Of a stretch of 64,000 nucleotides of DNA, positions 50,502-58,117 are shown piece by piece; position 1 is the first letter of the stretch, and each line of letters begins with the position of its first letter. A program made the translations under genes and the position numbers. The DNA is from Pseudomonadota bacterium. GTDB taxonomy: Bacteria > Pseudomonadota > Alphaproteobacteria > Rhizobiales > Xanthobacteraceae. Where the stretch lies: contig JAEXYA010000026.1 of the NCBI GenBank assembly GCA_023451825.1, positions 1 to 64,000 on the forward strand. The letters are read 5' to 3'. A model generated the notes under the pieces. It was not told the DNA's origin. It saw only the letters and a program-made list of their open reading frames with translations, and made no database searches.

Positions 50502-51452
50502 TCAAGCCGTCGCAACCTGCACGATCCAAGACGCGATCATCAAATCGAGATGTGCGCCACCACCGTTCTTGTACAGCGTGACCTCATCGCCCGACACGCG
50601 CTTGCGGGTGCCCGGCTTCACCAGATCGTACAGATCCCCCAATACGCTCTCTGCCGTAATGGCGCCCGAGGCGATCGGCCGGATCAGTTCTCCAATATGA
50701 CCGAGCGTCGTCTCCCGGCTGTCCACAAACAATGCCGCCCTGGCCATCAGCGCATCGTCAGCCTCACGCATATCGGCCTTGAAAGCGCCGATCAGATCGA
50801 CATGTGTACCAGGCCGAACCCAATCGCCGAGGATCACAGGCGTCCGCGCCATCGTCGCGGAACTCACGATATCGGCGGTCTCGAGCGCAGCCTGCAGATC
50901 TGGGACCGCCACGACATCGACGCGGCTGCGGTCAAGCCCCGCGACCATTTTCTGCGCCTGTTCCGGCCTGCGTGACCATACCGAGATCCGCTCGATCCCC
51001 GGGAGCACCGCCGGATAGGCTTTCACAAGGCTGGTCGCGACCGTTCCGGCGCCGACGATCAGCAGGTGTTTGCTGTCGGGGCGCGCCAGGAGACTGGCAC
51101 CTAGCACGGAATCCGCGGCGGTCTTGATCTCCGTGACCAAAGCGCTGTCCACGATGGCTCGAAGCCTGCCGCCGGCCTCGTCAAAGACGAGCATGGCGCC
51201 CTGTACCGTCGGCAAGCCCCGCGCCGCGTTATCATCGAGAACCGTGAAGGTCTTGGCCCCATATCCCAGCCCCTGGATGTAAGCCGAGCGGCTCACCATG
51301 GTGCCCGTTGGTGGCCCAAGAAACACGTCTTTTATCTGGGCGACGGGCAGAGCATGTCCTCCCCGCAGCGCTTCGACCGCGCCGAGCCAGTTCAATTGCC
51401 CGATCGTCGCCGCATAACCGAAGAAAGGAGGTGCGGGGAAGTGTCTAGTCAT
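50502..51452 (-). CDS. Ornithine cyclodeaminase/mu-crystallin family protein
   Basis: 316 residues. LIVGAGTVATSLVKAYPAV is the NAD(P)-binding loop; YGAKTFTVLDDNAARGLPTV, SALVTEIKTAADSVLGA and PGTHVDLIGAFKADMREAD are family core motifs. Members include ornithine cyclodeaminase, ketimine reductases and delta1-pyrroline carboxylate reductases; the substrate cannot be told. It has the same strand as the CoA-transferase and lies upstream of it (149-nt gap). A 280-nt stretch with no gene lies upstream. Confidence 0.85.
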   Translation of the reverse strand: MTRHFPAPPFFGYAATIGQLNWLGAVEALRGGHALPVAQIKDVFLGPPTGTMVSRSAYIQGLGYGAKTFTVLDDNAARGLPTVQGAMLVFDEAGGRLRAIVDSALVTEIKTAADSVLGASLLARPDSKHLLIVGAGTVATSLVKAYPAVLPGIERISVWSRRPEQAQKMVAGLDRSRVDVVAVPDLQAALETADIVSSATMARTPVILGDWVRPGTHVDLIGAFKADMREADDALMARAALFVDSRETTLGHIGELIRPIASGAITAESVLGDLYDLVKPGTRKRVSGDEVTLYKNGGGAHLDLMIASWIVQVATA

Positions 51453-51732
51453 CGAATGTAAAACCTTTCAGAGCCCGGGCGTTGTGGCAACAAACGCCGA
51501 CTTGAGACACACCTCGACAGGTCGTCAAAACGCTTCCGAAAAAGTGCGAGCAAGGTGCACCGCTAGAAAGATCGCGCGATGGTTGACGCGAGGCCGCGGA
51601 CTTTGCGCACGACACGGCTGCGTCCAGATCATGGAAAGAGTGGATGATCTGTGCTTTAAATCCTCAGGGATCATGCGCATGAAGCGGCCTTGACGCGTGA
51701 ATTTCTCCTAACGAGATATTGCGAGGATAAGC

Positions 51733-53277
51733 ATGCGTTTCTTCCGGCATATCCTGCCGCTCCTTATCGGCTGGTTCGCGATCGTGTGTCCACCGCCTGC
51801 GCATGCAATCAGCGCAGATGCTGCCTGCACCCAGAGTAGCGACGCCGACGTCAAGATGAAAGCATGCACGGACATCCTGCAGAGCGGCCGTCGGCTTTCG
51901 ACGTCCGACAAGGCCAAGTATCTCGCTTATCGCGGCTGGGCGCACACGCAGAAACAGGACTATCAGGCGGCGTTGGCCGATCTCGACATGTCGATTGCCC
52001 TGGATGGTCGCCAGTTCGGCTCGCGCGGGTCACGCGCTGGCGTCCATCGGGTGCTCGGATCACTCGACGCTGCCATCAGCGACGCGGATGCCTGCATCAA
52101 GCTTGCACCGCGTTTCGCGCCGGCCCGCACCTTGCGCGGTGATATCCTGCGCGACAAAGGCGACACGGACGGCGCGTTGAAGGAATACGACGCTGCCTTG
52201 AAACTCGACCCAACCGAATTCAGCGCATTGACCGGCCGCTCGATCACCTATCGCATTTTGGGGCGCCCGCAAGAAGCGCAGGCCGAGTTGATGCGTGCGC
52301 TGGCACTCGACAATCGCATCGCTGAAATCTACGTCGCACAGGGGCAACTCGCCGAGAGCAACCATGACCTTGCCAAAGCGCGCGAGGCCTATACGCGGGC
52401 GCTCGAACAACCCAAGTCCATTCGTTTCACCAACAAAGCCGGTAGCCCTATCATCGACGCGGCAAGGCAGCAGAAGATCGCGGCTGCCCGTCTTGCGGTC
52501 TTGAACGGCGTGCAGCAAGACGCTGCAACGCCAGCCGCTGCCACTGCGCCGCTGCAAAAGCTGGCATTGGTGATCGGCAACGGGAGCTATAGCGTCGCCA
52601 ACGCGCTCCCCAATCCACCAAAAGATGCACGGCGGATCGCGCAGGAATTACGCAGCATCGGCTTCGACACCACCGAAGGAATCGACATGAGCAGCGACGC
52701 GATGCGTCGCGCGGTGAAGGATTTTCTGACGAGAGCGCCACAGGCGAAGATCACATTGATCTACTTTGCCGGGCACGGCATGCAAATCGATGGCAAGAAT
52801 TATCTCGTGCCGATCGACGCCCAACTGACAAACGACAAGACGATCACCGACGAGCTGATCGATCTGGATTTCATCATGGCAGGCCTGGACGACAAGCTGC
52901 GAGCCAATGTGATCGTGCTCGACGCCTGCCGCGACAATCCGTTTGCATCCAAGACACCCGTTGCTTCCAGCGTCAGCCGGTCGGTTGTGATCCGCTCCGG
53001 GCTCGCACCGCAGGCCGGGCTGAGCAGCGGCGGGACTTTGGGCGCGGGAACGTTGATTGCATTTGCCACTGCGCCAGGACAGGTCGCCCTTGATGGCGAA
53101 GGCGCCGGCAGCCCCTTCACCATCGCGCTCGCACGCCATATCAACACGCCGGGGCTTGAGCTGCAGCAGATGCTGACACGGGTGCGCTCCGAAGTCGTTG
53201 CCACGACAAAAGGGAAGCAGGTGCCGTGGTCGAATTCGTCGCTCCTGGGCGAGGTCTATCTGGCGGCCGCCCCCTGA
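51733..53277 (+). CDS. Exported TPR protein with C-terminal caspase (peptidase C14) domain
   Basis: 514 residues. Signal peptide (ILPLLIGWFAIVCPPPAHA), a TPR region (about 60-225; AKYLAYRGWAHTQKQDYQAA, YDAALKLDPTEFSALTGRSI), a linker, and a caspase-like domain (about 275-514) with LALVIGNGSYSVANALPNPP, catalytic H348 in YFAGHGM and C399 in LDACRDNPF. Both dyad residues are present, so it may be an active orthocaspase that cuts after basic residues. Location is outside the inner membrane. Monocistronic, with no obvious partner beside it. Confidence 0.9.
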   Translation: MRFFRHILPLLIGWFAIVCPPPAHAISADAACTQSSDADVKMKACTDILQSGRRLSTSDKAKYLAYRGWAHTQKQDYQAALADLDMSIALDGRQFGSRGSRAGVHRVLGSLDAAISDADACIKLAPRFAPARTLRGDILRDKGDTDGALKEYDAALKLDPTEFSALTGRSITYRILGRPQEAQAELMRALALDNRIAEIYVAQGQLAESNHDLAKAREAYTRALEQPKSIRFTNKAGSPIIDAARQQKIAAARLAVLNGVQQDAATPAAATAPLQKLALVIGNGSYSVANALPNPPKDARRIAQELRSIGFDTTEGIDMSSDAMRRAVKDFLTRAPQAKITLIYFAGHGMQIDGKNYLVPIDAQLTNDKTITDELIDLDFIMAGLDDKLRANVIVLDACRDNPFASKTPVASSVSRSVVIRSGLAPQAGLSSGGTLGAGTLIAFATAPGQVALDGEGAGSPFTIALARHINTPGLELQQMLTRVRSEVVATTKGKQVPWSNSSLLGEVYLAAAP

Positions 53278-53388
53278 AACGGGAGGCCGCGACCACACCG
53301 CCACGTTTTTACGCCCGACGATGCTCTGGGTGCCGGCATATGTTAGTTCTTATCGAACGTCTGTCTCACTCATAACTGCGATCCGACA

Positions 53389-54261
53389 CTAGTTTCGCCT
53401 TACCGGGAGCGTGTCCGACAAGCTTTGACAGATGTCGTCAGCCAATAGCGAGGCCGAACGCGACATGTTCATTGCGCGATGGAGTCTGATATCCGCAGCC
53501 GGTAGCTTCGGCATCCCGTCGCGCTCGGTAAGGGCACGCAGCCTGGATGGAAATGTACCGGCTTTGACGACAGTCACAGCAAGCCCTTCCCGCACGATCG
53601 CTTCGACGGTAGCAAGGCTATGGCTCACAAACGCCATCCGCCAGGGACGTTCCGCAGCATCGAGTGCTTCCACCGCCCATTTGCGAAACAGACAGCCGTG
53701 GGGATAGAGCGCGACAGGCAGCGGATTTGACGCTTCGGCGGCATAGGACACCCCCGCAGCCCAGACCGCCTGCTCGCGTCGGAGAAACTCGCCGTCACCG
53801 GAGCCTTCCGGATGCATTGCGATAACAAGGTCGAATGATTTGCCGAGTCTGCCAATCATGGTACCGGTGAGACCAGTCTCCATTTCCACGTGAATGCGCG
53901 AATAACGGGCAACAAAGCGAGACAGCAATGGTGGCATGACGATGCTGCCATAGTCATCCATCACACCGATCCGCACGACGCCTTCCATGGCACCTTCGCG
54001 GAGCTGGCTGAAGACCTCGTCGTTCAGGTGCAGAATGCGCCGTGCGTAAACGAGCAGTCCCTCCCCTGCCGAGCTCAGAACGACGCTCACCTTGTTGCGA
54101 ATGAAGAGCTCAACGCCGATCGCCTGCTCGAGGCGTTTGATCTGCATACTGACGGCCGACTGCGTTCGGTTCAGCCCTGCGGCCGCACGCGTGAACGAGC
54201 GATGGTCGGCAACCGCAACAAACGCCTTCAGAAGGTCAGGATCGAGAACGGGAACGCTCAT
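53389..54261 (-). CDS. LysR-family transcriptional regulator
   Basis: 290 residues. HTH domain with LLKAFVAVADHRSFTRAAAG, LNRTQSAVSMQIKRLEQAIG and ELFIRNKVSVVLSSAGEGLL, then an effector domain (VRIGVMDDYGSIVMPPLLSR). Divergent from the EamA exporter gene, which it probably regulates through the inverted repeat at 54280-54307. Confidence 0.9.
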   Translation of the reverse strand: MSVPVLDPDLLKAFVAVADHRSFTRAAAGLNRTQSAVSMQIKRLEQAIGVELFIRNKVSVVLSSAGEGLLVYARRILHLNDEVFSQLREGAMEGVVRIGVMDDYGSIVMPPLLSRFVARYSRIHVEMETGLTGTMIGRLGKSFDLVIAMHPEGSGDGEFLRREQAVWAAGVSYAAEASNPLPVALYPHGCLFRKWAVEALDAAERPWRMAFVSHSLATVEAIVREGLAVTVVKAGTFPSRLRALTERDGMPKLPAADIRLHRAMNMSRSASLLADDICQSLSDTLPVRRN

Positions 54262-54279
54262 TTCGATTCCTAATAAGAC

Positions 54280-54307
54280 GCATCATAAAAATTCGTTTTC
54301 GTGATGC
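54280..54307. promoter_or_regulatory. Inverted repeat between LysR and EamA genes
   Basis: gcatca (54280-54285) and tgatgc (54302-54307) flank an AT-rich centre in the 94-nt divergent region. The spacing suits a LysR-type recognition site, but the arms are only 6 bp. Confidence 0.4.
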
Positions 54308-54355
54308 TGATCTCATCGCTAGCGTTTCGCAAGTCTAAACAGCGAGGACACATGC

Positions 54356-55246
54356 ATGGGTGAGGTCTCGGGTGTTCTTGCCGCCGCGCTGTCGAGCGCT
54401 TTGGGCGGCGCGTCGATCGGAGCCACCCGTTTTGTCCGAAATGCGATCGATCCGCTGGCCATAGGCGCGTTCCGATTTGGTCTCGGTTTCGCGTTTCTGC
54501 TACCGGTCGCGCTGCTGTCCCGTGGAAAATGGCCGGGCCGATCCGACTGGGTTGCAGTCGGGGGCCTTGGCCTGCTGTTCTTCGCGCTATTTCCGGTCTT
54601 GTTCAACGCGGCGCTGATCTTCACGACAGCTGCTCGCGGTTCGCTCGCCCTATCCACACTGCCGCTGCTGACGATGCTCGTAGCGGCCCTTCTCGGCGTC
54701 GAACACCTCACCATACGCAAGACCGTAGGCGTCCTCACTGCCATGGCAGGCGTTGCGCTGGCATTGGTCTCCAGCCTGAACTCGACAGTTGTCGATGCCT
54801 GGCGTGGCGATGCCCTAATGCTCTGCGCGGCAGTCTGCATGGCCTTCTACAGCGTGTGGTGCAGACCATTCATCGGTCGCTCAGGACCGATCCAATTTAC
54901 GACGATGGGCATGGGCGTTGGCGCCCTTTGTCTCGCGATCGTTTCATGGATCCGAGGAGGTTTCGAACCTGTCACTCTGTTTGGAGCACCGCAATGGCTG
55001 GCCGTCATTTTTCTCGGCCTGTTTGGCAGTGCTCTCACATTCTATCTTTGGTCATTTGCCTTAAGTCGAACCAGCCCCACACGTGTCGCCATTTCCATCA
55101 CGGTCAATCCGGTAACAGCTGGTCTGGTCGGCGCGATCCTTCTGGACGAACCGATCGGATGGAACTTTCTCATCGGATTGGTGGCGGTGACCGTCGGGAT
55201 ATGGATCGCAACCACGGCAGGCCGAACGGCTCCCGTCGCGGACTAA
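54356..55246 (+). CDS. EamA/DMT-family membrane transporter
   Basis: 296 residues with ten hydrophobic helices in two EamA repeats: first about 5-135 (ALGGASIGATRFVRNAIDPL, LGFAFLLPVALLSRG), second about 150-285 (YSVWCRPFIGRSGPIQFTTM, SPTRVAISITVNPVTAGLVG). Proteins of this kind are usually metabolite or amino-acid exporters. Regulated probably by the divergent LysR protein. The substrate is unknown. Confidence 0.9.
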   Translation: MGEVSGVLAAALSSALGGASIGATRFVRNAIDPLAIGAFRFGLGFAFLLPVALLSRGKWPGRSDWVAVGGLGLLFFALFPVLFNAALIFTTAARGSLALSTLPLLTMLVAALLGVEHLTIRKTVGVLTAMAGVALALVSSLNSTVVDAWRGDALMLCAAVCMAFYSVWCRPFIGRSGPIQFTTMGMGVGALCLAIVSWIRGGFEPVTLFGAPQWLAVIFLGLFGSALTFYLWSFALSRTSPTRVAISITVNPVTAGLVGAILLDEPIGWNFLIGLVAVTVGIWIATTAGRTAPVAD

Positions 55247-55267
55247 CTCGTTCGCACGCTCATCTCG

Positions 55268-56275
55268 CTAACGGGCGGCGCGGCCGTTGGCGGTTGTCGG
55301 GATTTTCAGGCGTGGCAAAGCGCGCAGCGTGTCTTCCCAGTAGCGGGCGAGATGCGCGTTGTCCCGGCTGAATTCGGAGAACTGCGCGACGCAGTGATAG
55401 CGCCAGTCATAGACTTCGAGCATATGGCCGATCCGCCCGCCCGCATCGAAACAGGTGACCCAGACCTCCTCGATCTCACTGAGATCGAGCGACACTGCGC
55501 ATTTGTCGGCGGTGAGACGGAAGGCATCGCCGCTGCGCTTGGTACCGTCGATGGCGCCTTGGTGCAGTTGCACGAAGCCGGCATTGCCGACACCGATGGA
55601 CAGCGGCATGCGGATCTCGGCCAGCAGTGTCATCAGGTCGAACAGCATGTTCGGGTCGGTGCGCCAGGCATGGTCATCGCCCCAGCATGGCAGCGTGGCG
55701 CGGCGCGCCAGGCCGGCATCATGCAGCACGCCGTCGAGCTGAGAGGCGCCGTCGCGCTTGCACCACTGCGCGGCGTCGCGCTGCGCCGGCATCCAATCGA
55801 CACCGCCGGCGGCGATCCGCGCCGGCGGCACGGCGGCCGGCCCGATCCAGCCGCGGGTAAGATCGGCAAAGCAGGCATCATTGGTCATGCTCGTGAGGAA
55901 GCATTTGTGCATGGCGGTGCCGCAGCCGTCGAAGAACTGCAGCGACCAGGGCAGTTGCCCGTGATCGGGCCTGTCGATGGCCAGCGCCATAGCGACAGAA
56001 CCGGAATCAATCCGCAGGCCGGTCTGTCCGCGAGCGAGGTACAGCCCGTCACCGGCGAAGCAAGGCGGCGCATAGTCGCCGATGGTGGTCATCACCGCAC
56101 AGGAATTGGTCGTCACCGCGACCACCGAGGACAATGCCGGAAACTGCGCTGCGATCGCTGCCACCGGCGCCACCAAAGGCGCCGCGGAGAAGCCGGGCTC
56201 TGCCATCATCGCACCGAGTTCGCTGGTCATCGCGACCCTGAAGCAGCCACCGGGGCGTGGGCAGTGAAGAGGCAT
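55268..56275 (-). CDS. HemS/ChuX-type heme-utilisation protein
   Basis: 335 residues, near the 345-355 of HemS/HmuS. The N-terminal half has SVVAVTTNSCAVMTTIGDYA and the hallmark WSLQFFDGCGTAMHKCFLTS; the C-terminal half has GNAGFVQLHQGAIDGTK and WVTCFDAGGRIGHMLEVYDW, matching the two tandem HemS repeats, although divergent. Members bind heme in the cytosol, pass it on or degrade it with electrons from a reductase. It follows the CysJ-like diflavin reductase by 29 nt and ends the operon. No heme-uptake genes are nearby. Family call is by motif; function is inferred. Confidence 0.65.
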   Translation of the reverse strand: MPLHCPRPGGCFRVAMTSELGAMMAEPGFSAAPLVAPVAAIAAQFPALSSVVAVTTNSCAVMTTIGDYAPPCFAGDGLYLARGQTGLRIDSGSVAMALAIDRPDHGQLPWSLQFFDGCGTAMHKCFLTSMTNDACFADLTRGWIGPAAVPPARIAAGGVDWMPAQRDAAQWCKRDGASQLDGVLHDAGLARRATLPCWGDDHAWRTDPNMLFDLMTLLAEIRMPLSIGVGNAGFVQLHQGAIDGTKRSGDAFRLTADKCAVSLDLSEIEEVWVTCFDAGGRIGHMLEVYDWRYHCVAQFSEFSRDNAHLARYWEDTLRALPRLKIPTTANGRAAR

Positions 56276-56304
56276 CGAGAGCGGTCCTTCGGTCCGTTCG
56301 CGCG

Positions 56305-58110
56305 TCAGTAGACGTCGCGCAGGTAGCGTTTCGATTTTCGGAGATCATCCACGTAATCAGCCGCCGCTTCCGGCGTGCGGCCGCCATGGGTCACGATCAC
56401 ATCATGCAGGGCGTCATCGACGTCCTTCGCCATGCGGCTGGCATCACCGCAGACGTAGAAAGTGCCGCCCTCCTCCAGCCACGCATAGAGGTCGCGGCCG
56501 TTTTCGCGCATACGGCTCTGCACATAGATCTTCTCGGCCTGGTCGCGCGAGAAGGCGAGATCGAGCCGCGTCAAGAGGCCGGAACGGCTCATGGCGCCAA
56601 GTTCGTCCTCATAGATGAAATCGGCATCGCGATGCTGGTCGCCGAAGAAGAGCCAGTTGCGGCCCTTGGCGCCGGTTACCTGCCGATGCTCGAGAAAGGC
56701 CCGGAACGGGGCGATGCCGGTGCCAGGCCCGACCATGATCATCGGCGCATCAGGATCGACCGGCGGACGAAACAGCTTGTTGGCGGAGATGAAGATGCCG
56801 GCCGGCATGCCTTCGGCCACGCGGTCAGCAAGATAGGTCGAACAGACGCCGCCATGAGTGCGATGCTCGGCGCGCCAGCGTACCGCGGCGACCGTAAGAT
56901 GCACCTCATGCGCATGCGTTTGCGGGCATGACGAAATCGAGTAAGCGCGATGCTGCAGCGGCTTTAGCAGCGCCACAAAGGCATCGGCGTCGAAGGCAAT
57001 CTTTGGATTGAGATTGAGAAGATCGAGCGTGTCCTTACCCCAGAGAAACGCATCAAGCGCCTCCTTGTCGCCGTTGCGCAGCACATGGCTGAGCGCCTCG
57101 TCGCCGGCGCGCGCCTCGACGGCCGCAATCAGCTCACGCGACGGCGTGCGAATTTCCATGGCACCGAGCAAGAGGTCGCCGAGCGCGCCGTCATGGCCGT
57201 CCACCGCCGCATCGGCCTTGAGCCCGAGCCGCGCCAGCAGCGCATCGACGAGATCAAGATCATTGGCCGGGATGACGCCGAGCGCATCGCCGGCTTCATA
57301 GACGAGATCGCTGTCGCCCAGCGAGAATTCGATATGGCGGATGTCCTTCGCCGAATCCGGCGCGGACAGCCGGCGATTGACCAGCAGTGTCGACGGATAC
57401 GGATTCTTGCGGCTCCATTTCGACTTGACCGGCGCAGCGATAGGTGTGGCATCCGGCACAGGCGCGGCTGCGCCTTCGGGCTTCGGCAGCAGCGGCAGCG
57501 TGGCCTCGATCCAGTCCGCGGCCGGCGTGTCGTAGTCCACGTCGCAATCGACGCGCGGCGCGATCCGGCGCGCGCCGAGTTGTTCGAGCCGGACGTCCAG
57601 GATCTTTCCGGCCTGGCAGAAACCGTCATAGGCAGTGTCACCAAGGGCGAGCACGGCGAAGGACAGGTTGTCGAGGCGCGGCGCATCGGATGCCGCCAGG
57701 GCTTTCCAGAACAGCGCCGCATTGTCCGGCATCTCGCCTTCGCCATAGGTGGAGATGGCGATGATCACCCGCTCCATCGCCGCGAGCGCATCCATCTCCA
57801 CATCGTCGAGGCCGAGCATCACCGGCTCGAAGCCGAGCGCCGATGCTTTTGCCATCATGTCGGAGGCGAGATCCTGCGCGTTGCCGGTCTGGGTGCCGTA
57901 GAGGATATGCACGGGCGCACGGACCGCGGCTTCGGCAGATGACTGCGTCTCGATCAAACGGGATTGCATGCCGGCGAGATAGCCGGACAGCCAGGCCCGC
58001 TGTTCGCTGCTGAACGGCGCGTCATCGGGGAAATGAGGAGAGGTCATTGTCGGGACTGTGTCGGGATCAAGATTGGCGGCGCGCAACGCGTTCTGTAGGG
58101 ACGATGTCAT
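56305..58110 (-). CDS. CysJ-type NADPH diflavin reductase
   Basis: 601 residues, close to CysJ (about 599). N-terminal SEQRAWLSGYLAGMQ resembles CysJ. FMN domain (about 63-205) with YGTQTGNAQDLASDM, STYGEGEMPDNA and LALGDTAYDGFCQAGK. FAD domain with RAYSISSCP and GVCSTYLAD. NADPH domain with MVGPGTGIAPFRAFLEHRQ, LFFGDQHRDADFIY and FYVCGDASRMAKDV, and the terminal RYLRDVY. All cofactor sites are intact, so it should transfer electrons from NADPH. No CysI hemoprotein gene is next to it. Start: the ATG at 58110, 7 nt after the GltB-like stop (a TTG at 58134 would overlap it). Confidence 0.88.
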   Translation of the reverse strand: MTSSLQNALRAANLDPDTVPTMTSPHFPDDAPFSSEQRAWLSGYLAGMQSRLIETQSSAEAAVRAPVHILYGTQTGNAQDLASDMMAKASALGFEPVMLGLDDVEMDALAAMERVIIAISTYGEGEMPDNAALFWKALAASDAPRLDNLSFAVLALGDTAYDGFCQAGKILDVRLEQLGARRIAPRVDCDVDYDTPAADWIEATLPLLPKPEGAAAPVPDATPIAAPVKSKWSRKNPYPSTLLVNRRLSAPDSAKDIRHIEFSLGDSDLVYEAGDALGVIPANDLDLVDALLARLGLKADAAVDGHDGALGDLLLGAMEIRTPSRELIAAVEARAGDEALSHVLRNGDKEALDAFLWGKDTLDLLNLNPKIAFDADAFVALLKPLQHRAYSISSCPQTHAHEVHLTVAAVRWRAEHRTHGGVCSTYLADRVAEGMPAGIFISANKLFRPPVDPDAPMIMVGPGTGIAPFRAFLEHRQVTGAKGRNWLFFGDQHRDADFIYEDELGAMSRSGLLTRLDLAFSRDQAEKIYVQSRMRENGRDLYAWLEEGGTFYVCGDASRMAKDVDDALHDVIVTHGGRTPEAAADYVDDLRKSKRYLRDVY

Positions 58111-58117
58111 CGATGGC

